Shown one piece after another: positions 20,751-33,369 of a stretch of DNA of 64,000 bases. Location: NCBI GenBank assembly GCA_000328365.1, contig KB294486.1:253043-317042 (forward strand), in the 5' to 3' direction. The first letter of the stretch is position 1. Every line of letters starts with the position of its first letter. Source of the stretch: Capitella teleta (taxonomy: Eukaryota > Annelida > Polychaeta > Capitellidae). The translations under genes and the position numbers were made by a program. The notes below the pieces were generated by a model. The model worked only from the letters and a program-made list of their open reading frames with translations. It ran no database searches and had not been told where the DNA came from.

Positions 20751-23400
20751 TACAACGCGTTGCTGTATTCGCTACTGCGGAGTGGGTAGGGCCTCTGGAG
20801 AGCCGAGGCGAGGAGGACACCAGCACGTGGTGTGGAAGCGAATGGTGCGTAGAAGGCTGCTGGTGTCGCGATGGTCACATAGCTGATGTCGAATGCAGCG
20901 AGTTTACGGCGAACAGGGCAATGTTCCCAAGGGAATGGGGCGTGTGGCGAGGGCCGAGTGGTACCCTCCCACCTCTTTGACCTTGGCTTCTACAACATTG
21001 TCAACCGTAACAAGATAACAACATTACGATCTCTTGGCTCCATGGGCGAAACCCAGAAGTGAACAGTGTTTGGAATGTAGAATTCTTGAATGAAGAAGTG
21101 AGGAATATGAGGAAATTTCGTACTGTGTATGCCACTGCATGCATGAATATCATGTGAAATTTATCGATTCAAAGAACATCATGTTAGTTTACAATTATAA
21201 GCTGCTGTGCCTCGATCATCAAGCAAATTAAAACTACGGATTTAATAAGATGTTTATGCTAGGAATATACTGTGTTAGTTTCCATGCAACAACTAGCATA
21301 ACAACTGAGATATCGACCTTGTATAAAATCGTGCTTACTATTATGCAAGATTGAGCGGGAACGGTGCAACCTAGCACAGTAATAGTTATGCTTTATTGGA
21401 CATATTGTAACACTGAATCGTTTGAACCAGAAGACGCTAACTGCAATAATGAATAAGTTATGTTTGATCCCGTTTGATGCTCAATGGGAAATATGTAAAA
21501 GCAAATTGTGAGGCTCCGCAGCAAAAAGCCGGATATAAGTCGCAAAAACTAAATGTTTAGTTAGACATAATTATAATCAATCAAATCACGAGGAATCAAT
21601 AAGTAACAGCATTGCTATGACTTACGTGGCCAACTTTTACCCTGGATAGTGGTCATGTTTTTGGCTTTTTGATTGGTTGAATGTTTAAGAAATCCTGTTC
21701 AAGTTAAACAAATCAGAAAGTAAAGAGAGCAACCTCTACAATGATATCTAGATATCTTAGGTGTGATGCGAAATAATGACTGACAATTGAAAATGGAGAT
21801 TATTGGGTCATTTCACTCGAATAATGGCTCTATTATTTTTAGAGGAGACTCAATTAAAACAATAATTGATGCATTTCAATTGTGATCTGAGTTTTAATGC
21901 ATATACCATCATGTAGAAAAAAGACTTCTGCATCGACAAACATAGCTCTTGCTTCCAAAATTGCCTCTGGAGCTACGACATATCATGCATGAGTTTTGCC
22001 GTGGAGCCTCTGAGTAGTTTGATGACATGGTTGCATCGCGCCAATAAATTTGGACACGAAAAAAAAAAAAAAAAAAAGAAAAAAAAAAGAAAAAAAAAAA
22101 GAAGAAGAAAAAAAAAAAAAAGCATACAAGGATATCATTTTCCACTGAATGGTTCATTTATAATGATATCCCCTACCATATCTATATCCATTTTGCAAAT
22201 AATATCGGGAGCAAGGAAAAGTTTGTAGCGACTCCACTTCTACATTTATTCTCGGACACAGCTGAAGATACCCGGAGGTACTCCGGAACAACAAGGGCGA
22301 CGTCTGTTTGCAACGTATAGACTTTAATGGTACTTGACAGTCAATTATAACGATCACTGATCGCAGGAGGATCTCGGGGTCTGTTGGTGTTGTCTTGGAG
22401 ACTGGTGGCTGTGGTTGACTGGACTGTGTTTACTCTGTGTCTGTCTCTGTCTCTGCTCTGTCTCTACCAGTTGGATTGGAAATGTGTGTATTTATATGCT
22501 GGGTTTGTGGATGAGTGGAAGCCTTCAGTTTAGCATGTAAAGTATGGATCTACATGTATATTTGGAAGGACTTCTGCTGATGGTATCAGTTTATCGGTGT
22601 GAACTTTGTATCTTTAATGCGAATGGACTGTTTGTAATAGTAAGGGTCATTTGGTACTTGTCAGCCATCAGCGATGGATGCATGTTCGTGTATTCTCTGT
22701 CCCAAAAGTATAATACATTGCCATAGTTTATAGAGCCATACTAGACTTAAACATCATGTAAGTGTTAATTAAAGCCATGTGACCTTAACAAAGTTAGTAT
22801 GTGAGGAGAAAAAATTATTAAATATCAAGACTTTCCTTGCGAATCGTTAGACTGATACCGTTGATCAGAGAGTGAGTGATGGTATTCAGGCAGTGTAGCA
22901 GATACGATATCAGGTAGAGCATGTTGAAATATTATGTGCATGTCACATTCTAAGGCCAGCATGAGGTCATACATAATACTCTCTCCCTTTGTTTGCATTC
23001 AAAGAAATATCCACGAATAATTTTCAAAGAACATTAAGCATCCAGCACAACCTCTTCATTCCACGATCATTATCAACGAAACCTGTCCAATTCTTTCTAT
23101 CGAGGCATGTATAATTTATTTTGACAATAAAAGCTACGCAATTCTTGCAAAATTCAGTGACAATGCTAACCATCATTCAAATTGTATCAATATTCCATGA
23201 CCCCCAACGGGCTTTTTAATTATTTATTAACATTTCTGAGGCTTTTCAAATTGTATCCATTCATATAATTTCTACGAATAAATTATTCATTGTTTCGGGT
23301 ACCATAAATCTGTGGTTATTTTCATCCATATGTCAACTTTGATAGACAAATTCCTCACTGCAATTTCTCATGTCTAAGAAGCGACGTAGAGGCAATTGAT
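20751..23400. other. No gene recognised; one GC-rich open stretch and simple repeats
   Basis: At 20755-21000 the minus strand is open and includes AAFDISYVTIATPAAFYAPF, without a recognised family; both strands are open there, so coding is unproven. An A-rich/GA run lies at 22060-22122. The block at 22230-22480 (CTCTGTCTCTGTCTC) has no clear family. The rest is AT-rich. Confidence 0.3.
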
Positions 23401-23406
23401 TCCATT

Positions 23407-23443
<37 letters not shown>
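23407..23443. repeat. Poly(A) tract upstream of the LRR gene
   Basis: A run of about 37 A lies 90 bp before the initiation codon, just upstream of the TATA box. It could be the tail of an old retroposed copy or a nucleosome-free promoter tract. Confidence 0.9.
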
Positions 23444-23444
<1 letters not shown>

Positions 23445-23492
23445 AGATTCGATAGAAATTAGAAGTGTTTGTCTTAGAAACCAGCGGTGCTC

Positions 23493-23499
23493 TATATAA
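23493..23499 (+). promoter_or_regulatory. TATA box of the LRR gene
   Basis: TATATAA (in CTCTATATAACAG) lies 43 bp before the LRR start codon. Transcription would then begin about 10-15 bp before the ATG, leaving a very short leader. Confidence 0.55.
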
Positions 23500-23535
23500 C
23501 AGCCCCTTGCTACACATGCTCCACCAGTCGTCATC

Positions 23536-25579
23536 ATGGAGATTCGTCATCTGTTTTGGCTGCTTGCCTGTTTGGGAAACTTCGGAGGGAGGATTTGTGA
23601 AATCGTGAACTTGGCTAATAAGGGACTCACATCCGTCCCCGATAATATCTCGACGAATGTTATGCAGCTTGATATCCAAGATAATGCGATCACGACAATC
23701 CACCGAACAGACTTCAACGATAAGTACTGGACGCTTTTAAGCATAAACTTTACCAACAACAAGTTATCGCACTTTGAGGAGGGCTGCTTCAACGGCACAC
23801 ATTTGCAAAGTGCATACTTTACCATGAATGAACTGACAGCTGTTCCCGATTTGCAATATGTTGTAAGAGTTTCGCTGTGGTATCTCAGATTTGATTCGAA
23901 CAGAATCAGCAAATTGTTAGCGACCGATTTTAACAACTTGAATTTGCTGGATTTGAACCTAACAAACAATAGCATTGCCTTGATCGATCCAGGTTGTTTC
24001 AAGGGAACGACTCGTTTGGGGAACCTCCACTTAAATTTGAACGAGCTAACCAGCTTCCCTGCTCTTCCCGAATTGGAAGGCATTCTGGAAAAGCTCTTCC
24101 TGGATTCCAACAAAATTGACAATGCTCCACTGAAAGCGCTCAGCTACCTGACCAAACTGACGTATTTGTCCTTACGCTTCAACTATCTCACACATCTACC
24201 TGATTTCACTACAGTTTTGTCTGGTCAAGTGACGATTACTATGGAGGGCAATCCACTGGATTGCTGCTGCAACATGGCTTGGTTACGGAAATATGAGCAT
24301 AGTGCATATAATTACCAGATTTGCAAATATCCATCGCAATGGAATTCCACTGCATGGAATAATATCACAGAAGAAATGCTCAGAAACCAACCATGTGGAG
24401 ACAAATCAACGCCATATCTCTGCGGTGAGTACATCTTACTGGTTAAATATAAATACAATCACATAATCACAATATGGATTCATTTATAGGGTTCTTTTTT
24501 TAATTAATAAATAAAGTTTGATACTCGTAAACAACAGTAGCAACATGTACTGCGTGGTGACTGGCAAGTGTGGAATATTTATTCACTTAAGAAATTGGAT
24601 CTTTTATTTGCAAGTAAAAACATATATTTATGAGCAAATCCATGGTTTGATTTATACAAAGAGTTTGGAGTTTCAATGGGATAATGGAAAAAAAATGAAA
24701 ATATACCCTGGGATAATATTTTCATGGTAGTAAAAAACAATTTGAGGGCAGCTACGAAGGCACAGGCTGCGTAATCGAGCACAAAATATCCATAATACAT
24801 TAATATTCATCACTGTCCAACCAGGTACCACACTTCGACACTATGCAATGTGCCATGCTGTGGTGAACATGAGGGTTTTCAGGACGCGAAATTCGACCCT
24901 GGTAAGTTGCCCAACCGGAATGGAAACCACGGTCCTCTGCACACTAGGCAAACACGCTACCATCGCGGTCCCTCGCTCATTCAAAATTGACTTTTCACTT
25001 GATTTATTCGCATGAAATAATTATATGGGCACAGAATGACATAGTCAATCCATACCAGATAGTTATTTCTTGGAATGAGGGATACATTTTAGCAAATTAA
25101 AAGAGTTTTGCTTTTAACCTGGCCCATTCTGTATAAAGATTATAAACCAAGATATGTTAATAATATTAAAATTTTGAAACACTTCATGAACGAATAAAAT
25201 TGATCATATTTTCTCAATCTTAAAAATAATAACCAAACATAAAATTCCTACTCAGAATGTTAACCGTTTGGTAATAGGTCGCATGCTAACTTCTCTGTGA
25301 TGACAGTTAATAAAGCAGCGCTAACTAATCTAGTGATTGTCGCCTGAGTGAATGACTCAACACGGCCTTTCACTTTGTGGACGGTGGAGGGCTTTTCGAA
25401 TCAAGCATCTGGATCGCAGGCACCGCACGACAGAGACAATGACGTCACTCTCACGGAGAAGTATACAAACACGTATAGTACCCAATGTGACAATAGCTTT
25501 GTGCATTTCAGGTGGCGTGAATTGCAATTGGAATGCCACGAGCCACGAGCCACGAGTGAGATGTACGAAGATGCTGTAA
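23536..25579 (+). CDS. Secreted leucine-rich-repeat protein, 2 exons, 318 aa
   Basis: Exons 23536-24424 and 25512-25579 join in phase 1 (CTGCG|GTGAGT to TTTCAG|GT). The start gives a signal peptide (MEIRHLFWLLACLGNFGG). About eight or nine LRRs follow (residues 25-235; for example LDIQDNAITTIHRTDF, LDLNLTNNSIALIDPGCFKG, LFLDSNKIDNAPLKALSYL), then an LRRCT-type cap with NPLDCCCNMAWLRK and a later PCG. Five or so N-glycosylation sites are visible. The last exon adds GGVNCNWNATSHEP and RVRCTKML, ending in a short Cys-bearing tail, so there is no membrane span or signalling domain in this model. The second exon is inferred from phase and splice motifs only. Extracellular recognition is likely; the ligand is unknown. 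Confidence 0.75.
24815..24975 (-). mobile_element. tRNA-derived SINE, second family, in the LRR intron
   Basis: On the minus strand CGATGGTAGCGTGTTTGCC matches a Pol III A box and GTGGTTTCCATTCCGG a B box about 30 bp later. The head lies at the right end; the body runs left. No full tRNA fold is formed. It differs from the CAATCACTCAC-tailed SINE family elsewhere in the window. Confidence 0.5.
25060..25137. mobile_element. Tc1/mariner-like MITE terminus (right end)
   Basis: This stretch ends in GGCCCATTCTGTATA and is the inverted counterpart of 20653-20750, with GATACATTTTAGCAAATT and AGAGTTTTGCTTTTAAC in common. It lies in the intron of the LRR gene. Confidence 0.55.
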
Positions 25580-25737
25580 CCTCAACGACGAACATTTTCA
25601 ACGCCAAATGAAAGTGATAGTGTCTTGTAAACTGAAGATTTTCAGACCAGATATAAATATATTGGACTGTCTAATCGCTGCCCAGTTTATGTGGCCCCGG
25701 CTTGAGATGAACGTTTTATAAAACCTGTGTTTGACTG

Positions 25738-25743
25738 AATAAA
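25738..25743 (+). terminator. Poly(A) signal of the LRR gene
   Basis: AATAAA occurs 159 bp after the proposed LRR stop codon, in GACTGAATAAAAATTG. It supports the two-exon model. Confidence 0.5.
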
Positions 25744-26784
25744 AATTGTACGTATTTGGTATTTTCCAGAGAACACTTTGACTCCTTATAATTTATTATG
25801 TTCGGCCGAACATCGCCGATATGACATGCATTACACCTAACAATATGGTTTCCCATGGCAACCTCCCACCAAGGACGACGACCCTATTGTGTTGAATGTT
25901 TTCAATGTCCAAGTACAACGTGTCAGAAATGACGTAGTGACTCCAGGGCTACGCCAATTATGCACTAGTTGGATGGTAAGCTCCAAGCTCGTAATAACGA
26001 AGACTCAACCAATCACTTCATATTGGCTTTAATTTATCTTCAATAAAATATTCTAAAGAGGGTGTCACAAATAATAGAGTTCCGAAAGGAGTAGCTTGGT
26101 GTGTTGTTCGTACGGGACGAGTGAGCACGTGTGAGAGAGAGAGGTGTAGAGATGTGAAGGTGTGAAGGCGTAGAGGAATCAGTGTTCATGGAAAATATTC
26201 CAAGTATTTGCTATCTGACAGTGATGGATGCACTTGCTCTCCGGTTCTTTGTTCTCGGCGAACTTCTGACCACCAGTATTCGCTAATTGCACGTTGGCCT
26301 TCTGACCTCTCAGTATTCGCTGATTGCCTCTTGGGAGATGGAAGCAATCCCGTGCACGCGCTGCCCGAAGGTCTACATGCATAGGCAGAGTTTATATAAT
26401 CATAATTACATATGCTATAATGAAACATTGTGTGAAGTAGTTAGAAGCATCCACGTAATCTTAACATACCTCCCATATTTAAGTTAAAATATTTAGTGCG
26501 CCAACTAAAATTTTTACTTTGCATTAGGTTGCTTAATGATACTTATCATGATTGCCTTGGCCCACTTACATTACGGGCTATTGAAATACGTGTTATATGT
26601 ATGTATTAAATTATGGTTGTATTGGTGCATTGGGATATTGATATATGTTGGTGAGTAGGGTGTGAGTAGGGTGAGTAGGGTGTGTTGGATCCCTTCAGTA
26701 AAACACACAGAATACATTCAAACGACATCAATTGAATTAGCAATATCTTGGCGCAACCAGGTTCCTTGTCAAGACTGTCATCTC
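25744..26784. other. No gene recognised
   Basis: I find no coding exon. A short run of GTGAGTAGGGT units lies at about 26651-26685. A (GA) run near 26131-26143 is simple sequence. Confidence 0.3.
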
Positions 26785-27035
26785 TGGAGTCATCATGGTC
26801 GTTACGGTCAGTATGGACATCAGGGTCATCACCGTCATCATGGTCATCATGGTCATCAGGGACATCCTCGTCATCAGGGTTATCGTGGTCATCATGGTCA
26901 TCATAACCATTAGGATCATCACGGTCATTAACTTCATCATGGTCTTCACGGTAAGTATGGCCATCAGTGTCATCACTGCCATCACAGTAATCATGGCCAT
27001 CAGGGTCATCCTGGTCATCAGGGTTATCTTCTAAG
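26785..27035. repeat. Minisatellite of 9-bp GGTCATCAT/GGTCATCAG units
   Basis: About 28 imperfect copies of a 9-bp unit (GGTCATCAK and variants). Long frames here read HGHQGHHRHHGH or similar and follow from the repeat; they have no partner exons and are not called as genes. Confidence 0.85.
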
Positions 27036-28095
27036 ACATCACGGTTTGGTCTTCATAAGTTGGTCGAGCGGTTTGGCTCGTGATTTGGCTCTGGCTGACC
27101 TTTTCAGGTCATCTTTGGTCATCTTCTTCGCCAACGCTTCAAGTAATATTTTCTGTGTGATACTGTATCCTTGGCCCTCTGTTCATTTTCATCTGTGTTT
27201 CATTTGGCGTTCTTGTACAGCCTTGGTTGAAGGCTGTTCTAGGTAGTCATTCAGGGGAGTAGGTATCAACAGCAAAGATGGGCTCAAGGGCTCCAGGTGC
27301 AGCTAGTATCCGCTTCTCACACATATCAACAGTAACCATCAACCAATCAATCAATCACGAACTCCATGCGTTGGGTTTATCTATCATCTTAATCTTCCCT
27401 TCTTAGGAACATATTATGCTTGATCTAAAAGACTGCATTTGAAGTGCATATCAATTTATTACCTGATCTAAATCTAATCTCTACCTAAATCATTACGCTA
27501 TAGTTTCTATATCGCCGAATATTCGGCTACTCTTAGTATGGTTATGAGCTCTATCAACATTCGTTTTTATAGAGACTGAGAAGAATCGCCCGTGGGATAC
27601 GTCCAATGGTAATTACTACGGTTATGCAATTATATGATTATACGATTATGTGTATGCATGTAGTTATTAGGAATAAGATAAAATACGAGGAGTATAGAGT
27701 AAATATACCGGCAAGTGTCGATAATGTATAGCATGGTTATGTGCTTACTACAGAAAGTATTAAATTATGCAGTACATTCTATCATCTAACTCAAGACAAG
27801 ATGCATATCATTTGTCGTAAAACTCAGGCATGCTGACCTGAAGGGACACTCCCCTTTTGCGGTTACAAGTGCTATCATTGCCTGCAGGGTCAATGACCTG
27901 CAGAGGTATGGCTCGGTTTTGTGTCCGGGTCACAATTTAAATCATCATCATTTCTCGGCGTTGCAATGAGGTCAATCTCATCATAATCGCATCGGTTCAC
28001 ATTTCATTTGGGTTAGGAACTCGAGTACGGAGTCACAAAGTCACTGGTGGCAGTTTTTGGCTCAACTGGTACTTGTTTTCTTTTTAGTTATAAAG
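27036..28095. other. No gene recognised; flank of a Gypsy fossil
   Basis: Mixed sequence without domain signatures. The last 200 bp may belong to the 3' part of the Gypsy fossil that follows, but I could not find an LTR pair. Confidence 0.3.
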
Positions 28096-29905
28096 TAGCA
28101 TTAATGGAGTAATGTTTTGACTTCCGGCGGTCGGTAGGACCAACTTGCAACAACAGGGGTCTAATGAGTGAAATGGACAACAAAATCGCACCAAGAGGAC
28201 CAGTCATCATAAGGAAATACAATCGAAGGAGCAAGGGCTGCTGATACGGCGGGAACTGGCACACTAGGCGTAGTAAGATTCGGTTGATCATTACTTGGTC
28301 TCTTAGGACCTCTAGGTATACGCGTGGGCAGGTAGGATTCTTCAACAACGGGGATTGGCTTGGTTTCAGAACTGACATAATCAAAAGTTGTTTGGTTTTT
28401 CAACGGCGGAATGGGGTTTATCTCATCATAAGGTTTACTCTCTGGAATTTCTCGTACATTTCTTTTATTTATACGGACTATGTTGCCAGTATCTAACTCG
28501 ATAACACGGAGGGCACCATCATGTGATGATATCACCTGATATCCTGGCTGCCAACGAGTCTCACCCTTTTTAGGATTTAAGATACGTACAGAGACAAAAG
28601 TCCCTGGTGGTAGGCGTTTGGCTCTACCTGGTTCATTTTCTCTATAAGTTTCTTTTTGCTTAGAGCGGTATTCACGAAGTATTCGTTCAGCTAATCGAAT
28701 GGCCTATAATCTCTCTCCTTCTTTCTGGGAAGAGGGATTGGCACGTGGCAACCTAGGTTTTTGACCAAAGACTGCTTGATAAGGGCTAATTCCTGCCTGA
28801 CCCTGTGTAATGCGATAAGCATATAATGCAGAGGCTAGATATTCGGCCCACTTCCGGGGATTACCACCAGTCAATTTTAACAACAGCTTCTGAATAGTAC
28901 CATTGAATCGTTCTGTCATGCCGTTGCATTGGGGATGATACGGGGACGTTAGTCTGTGAGATATGCCAAACTCTCTCAACCAATTCTCGAAATTAGAACT
29001 TGTCATTTCTCCTCTATTGTCACTAATGAGATAACGTGGAACTCCATAACGAGCAACAATGTTGTCTATGAACGCCTCCTGAACAGTATCTGCCTTTTTA
29101 GATGCTATGGGAACTGCCTCACACCACCCCGAAAGGTGATCCACACACGTTAAAAGATATTGTCTACCTCTGCGATCTCGAGGGAAAGGGCCTACTAAGT
29201 CAATTCCCCGTGTATGGAACGGAGCAGGCGGGACAGGAACAGTACCACGAGGATGTGCAGGATGGTTTGGCGATAAGCTATTACATAGTACACAATGTCT
29301 TATGTAGTCTTTGATATGTTGTCGCATACCGGGCCAAACATAATGTTCCTGTACCCTAGTTAAGGTCTTGAGAAAAGCAGCATGACCTACTTCTGCATGA
29401 CAGCGATCAATCACTTGCTGACGAAACTGCTGAGGCAGTAACAAACGCAGGTATCGGCCTGCATTGCGACTTGGTTCTGCCATAGTAAAGAGGAGACTAC
29501 CTTGCACAATATATGGCGACTCGTCCGTTTCCTGAGATGCTTCCACGTAAGCATCACGAAATTGCTCTTTTTGACGGCGTGCAAGATCATGGAGATCAAT
29601 TCTATCAGTAACCCAAACATCGGGAATGTCTGCTGGCACGACAACAGGTCTTGGAGTGGAGGGTTTAATGGCGGCTATTCGAGATAACATATCAGCACGG
29701 ATATTTAGTTTTCCAGGGTGGTACAAAATTGGGGCCTGAAACTCTTGTATTTGTTGCGACCAACGAGAAATTTTGGATGATCTAATCTCGGACTGAAAGA
29801 GACTTCGTAGGGGTTTATGGTCTGTATGGATTTCGAACTTGGCACCCCATAGATAAGCATGGAATTTCTTTAAGGCGACGCCGGTTAATGTAGCTCGATC
29901 CCTGC
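28096..29905 (-). mobile_element. Ty3/Gypsy fossil: RNase H end and integrase
   Basis: On the minus strand the end of RNase H (IHTDHKPLRSLF, ISRWSQQIQEF, then YHPGKLNIRADMLSR) leads into an integrase with an HHCC-type zinc site (HAEVGHAAF and CVLCNSLS) and a catalytic core (GIDLVGPFPRDRRGRQYLL, YLISDNRG, HPQCNGMTERFNG). A C-terminal part follows to about 28160. It is a broken copy; the reverse-transcriptase part lies next to it on the other strand. No LTRs were identified. Age: moderate to old. Confidence 0.8.
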
Positions 29906-30480
29906 CGCCAGCAGTGATTGATACAGGTGACCACCCGCCTATTAAACAACCTTCTTATCGTATGCCTTTACTGAAGAGACGGAAAGTTGAAGATTGTGTA
30001 ACGGAGATGTTACGGGACGGAATCATTCGGCCAAGTGATTCTGCCTGGGCGTCTCCTATTACATTAGCACCGAAGAAAGATGGCACTACTCGTTTTTGCG
30101 TCGATTACCGAAAAATTAATGCAATCACTCTAAAGGATGCTCATCCCCTTCCACTTATTCAAGATGTTTTTGATCAAGTTGCTTGGTATAAGATATTTAG
30201 CACTTTGGATTTGCGCTCTGGATATTGGCAGGTCCCTATGGCAGACTCTTCTATTAGTCGTACAGCATTCTCTTGTCATTTAGGACTTTTTGAGTTTGTT
30301 CGGATGCCCTTTGAACTCACCAATGCACCTGCTATTTTTCAGCGAGCAATGAATAAGGTTTTGTCTGGTCTTATTGGGCGATGATGTATGGTTTATTTAG
30401 ACGATATAGTGATATTTTCCCGAAACCCCAAGGAACATGCTCAGCATTTGGAACAAGTCTTTAAAAAACAAGTTCACAGC
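29906..30480 (+). mobile_element. Ty3/Gypsy fossil: reverse transcriptase part, opposite strand
   Basis: The plus strand encodes the first half of a Ty3/Gypsy reverse transcriptase: [46 protein letters not shown], then the YLDD box region (VYLDDIVIFSRNP). It abuts the RNase H-integrase part, which runs the other way, so the copy is rearranged or two copies meet. It is broken. Confidence 0.75.
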
Positions 30481-31623
30481 AAATAAACAAAAGAGCAAAT
30501 TCTGTAAAATAATAGGATTGCCGTGCTCAAATGATTATTCACCTCGCATTGCGAACTGTTTTAAGGAACATAAACACCTATAAAAACGCAAAAAAAAAAA
30601 AATACGGAAATACCCCTATAATATCGCTCAATGATCAATCAAGAGGTTGCAATAACCATGGTTATTCACCACATGCATGTGACAAGGGAAAATCCCCATT
30701 TGCATGTACAGCCGTTATGATCATGACGCAATTAAAGCGCAATTTGAAGCCATTAAAATATCCAATTAACGTTCACAATAGTAAACTCCCTATTGCGCGC
30801 CTTCGTGACATTAATTTGATATATTTGAACTCACCGATTGGAGCATTATCTTAGACACAAATTATTTGCATATATTGCGAAGATTGGACCATTTTTAAGC
30901 AAAATAAAATAAGACGATCCCAACCTATCAGTGACGTCATAGCGTTACATGCCATTACACGTTAAAAAGAGAACTCAATGTAACGTCATAACGCTATACA
31001 TTTCAAGGAGATGGAACGCACTTTGGGCGATGCATGCCTTGGAATCGGCTGCCTGTAGTTTGGCTGTCGACTGCATCCAGCCTAAGAAATATTAGCGTTG
31101 TACTTTGGAATTTCTCGACTTTGCTCACATAGTCATCTCCGGCGTTGGCAATTAACCAAGACGCAGCAGATCTCAAGTACAGACCAGATTATGTATTATG
31201 CAATGCGAGTTTCTTGAAGAGATGTTCTGTTTCAGTGTACATGTACACTTAGATGCTATTTATGTCAGAATATTTAACTGACTGCGAATACACTTGACTC
31301 CTCGGAGCGAATGCACGTCGTTTTAGGATTCTTGAGTTACATATACATGTAGCTGCATCAACAGATCAGTCGAGAGAGAAGAAGGTCGTCTGACAGCAGA
31401 TGAGAGAAGTGCGTCTTCCCGGACTGCATAGCTTACAACCAACAGTGCATGTTTGTTGGCCTTTTCTTTCAAATCCACATAAACTAACCAGGGATTGTAA
31501 ATTACGGGAAGCATTGAGTTCCAGATTAAACAAAATGTGTGTAACCAACTTCCTCTAATAGCTACTTCATTCGATTGCAGACGCCGAGAGTCATCGCGAA
31601 AACCACAAGCCTCAAGACTCTAG
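30481..31623. other. No gene recognised
   Basis: AT-rich sequence with several ATAACG and GACGTCATA motifs (30940-31000) but no domain-bearing frame. Short minus-strand frames at 31323-31548 have no support. Confidence 0.3.
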
Positions 31624-31917
31624 GAGTGAGTGAGTGAGTGATTGGGGTTTTACGGCTCCACCCAACTCGTTCGGGTGATACGGGCGCCAGAACAGAAGGC
31701 CCGGGACCGGGGTTTTCCCCTACTCTTATCGATAAATCCCAAGGGTTCTTTATCCTGCATACCACCATAGACAGTAGTACACAGCGCCCGGCCTTGTTAC
31801 GCAGTTGGGCAGCACCGAAGAGTTACAATTGTAATTCACAATCATAACGCCCGTGGCCTGAAAGGGTCTCGGCATAGGATTGTAGTCAGCGGTTTAACCC
31901 ACTGCGCTATCCGGTGC
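31624..31917 (-). mobile_element. tRNA-derived SINE (CAATCACTCAC-tailed family), copy A
   Basis: The right end holds the tRNA-like head (minus strand: GATAGCGCAGTGGGTTAAAC, an A box), and the left end holds the tail, which on the plus strand reads GTGAGTGAGTGAGTGATTGG. The block with the B box is deleted in this copy. Related copies are at 38822, 43925 and 60197, with a fragment at 63285. Confidence 0.8.
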
Positions 31918-32807
31918 TACATCATGTACAAGTGTATACGATATCTCTATAAGTACATGTAGTGTCATTATATCATATGCTTTATTCAACGCCTTTTATT
32001 CAAAATTCATCACCATATTTCCCCATACGTTTTGCTCCCTATTTCCATTAAACCCTGTTGTCCACATTCGTTAAACAAGTAATAAAAGTAATTGAATGGT
32101 TTCCTCTAGGGAAAAACACGCTGTATACCCTTTGCAAAGTGAAAATATCTCCGAATGTTCGTTGCACTCTTTTGTTTGGCATACATCCAGTCAATGTGGA
32201 CGAAACTGAAAAGAAATGACAGGAATAGCAGGATGAATTGTTAGACTAACCATGTCTAATGTTTATATTTGTCAATATATCACATATAGTTTTTACACCG
32301 CAACTTTATTTTAATATTTCTGGAGAAACTCAATGTCATTAAAAAGCATTAAAATCTTTACAATGAAGTAAACTACCTTTGGCCCACTCTGTATAATGAA
32401 AACAGCGAATGCAACGAAACAGGTCTTCTATTTTTAAATGTTGGCTTATTGCCTGAGGTCAGGGCAACCTGGAGGCTGGAGTGACCATTTATTTATCCAT
32501 CCTACTCATAATATTCCATCCACGGCGTTGAAGGACAATCCAAATGAGTGAAATGTATCTCCCTGTCCTCATGATATCACCCAACATTGGAAACATATAT
32601 TGTAGACGTGAAAAGGCATGTATAACTTATTGCATTTAAGTACGCAATTAAAATACATATCTTAGCACCTATATCCGGCTGATTTCTGTCTTAAATTTTA
32701 ATCATTCGAAGTATGTCTTGTAAATTGCGTTCTTTAATATATATACATTGTATTATAATTAAATGTTGCGTGTTGAACGATTAAGAAGCCAAGAAGTTTG
32801 TTTGTTT
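31918..32807. other. No gene recognised; a mariner-like terminus at 32290-32394
   Basis: Around 32372 the sequence CTACCTTTGGCCCACTCTG then TATAA repeats the mariner-like terminus seen at 2637 and 25137. No transposase is present. The remaining sequence is AT-rich and non-coding as far as I can see. Confidence 0.4.
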
Positions 32808-33000
32808 TTCGCATTCGCATTTTTCGCATTCGCATTCGCATTCCTGATCCGGCCCTCCGCCCAAAATGAAATGCTGACCCCTGGTCTAAATGGTTATGTC
32901 CCATTTATTTTTCCTGCGGTTAACGCTTGAGCGCGAAAAATAGGTGCCGCGAAAAACAATCCTATAGCACACCGCGAAAATTAATTCCGCGAAAAATCGC
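32808..33000. repeat. Short (GCATTC)n run and CCGCGAAAA repeat block
   Basis: GCATTCGCATTTTTCGCATTC at 32811 is a hexamer-type run. From 32930, CGCGAAAAA units recur four times (GAGCGCGAAAA, CCGCGAAAAACA, CCGCGAAAATTAATT, CCGCGAAAAATCGC), a pattern common in interspersed repeats of marine invertebrates. No frame is present. Confidence 0.5.
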
Positions 33001-33369
33001 TTTCAATACATGCCAGCCAATCAAGCATTGTATACAATTGGATTGAGAGACAACTGGCAGTAGTCCTACTACTAGTAGTACTTAGCGGCACTTGTGCGAG
33101 TTAAAAAAGATCCATAATATACGTACAGTGCGTATATAGGCCCCTATTCCGAAGAAGAGACTACATGTATACCCGTATAAGTCATCTTAAAAAACAGTTA
33201 ATCACTGTATTTGTTTAGTTGCAAGAATTGATTCTTTAATTCTTTTTAATACTGTTGTAAACAGACGCAGTCTATGCGAGTCATATGATGGTCCACGCTC
33301 AGCACATATATAACTCAAGTGCTGCTGTCAATGAACAGTAATTAAGCCTACTCTTTAATTAAATTTACA

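Noticed and set aside
23547-24122. Long minus-strand frame of 191 codons
   Set aside because: It is antisense to the LRR exon, whose plus-strand frame has a signal peptide, LRR pattern and cap cysteines.
26662-27034. His/Gly-rich and Ile/Val/Met-rich frames on both strands
   Set aside because: They are translations of the 9-bp minisatellite; all frames are open because the unit length is a multiple of three.
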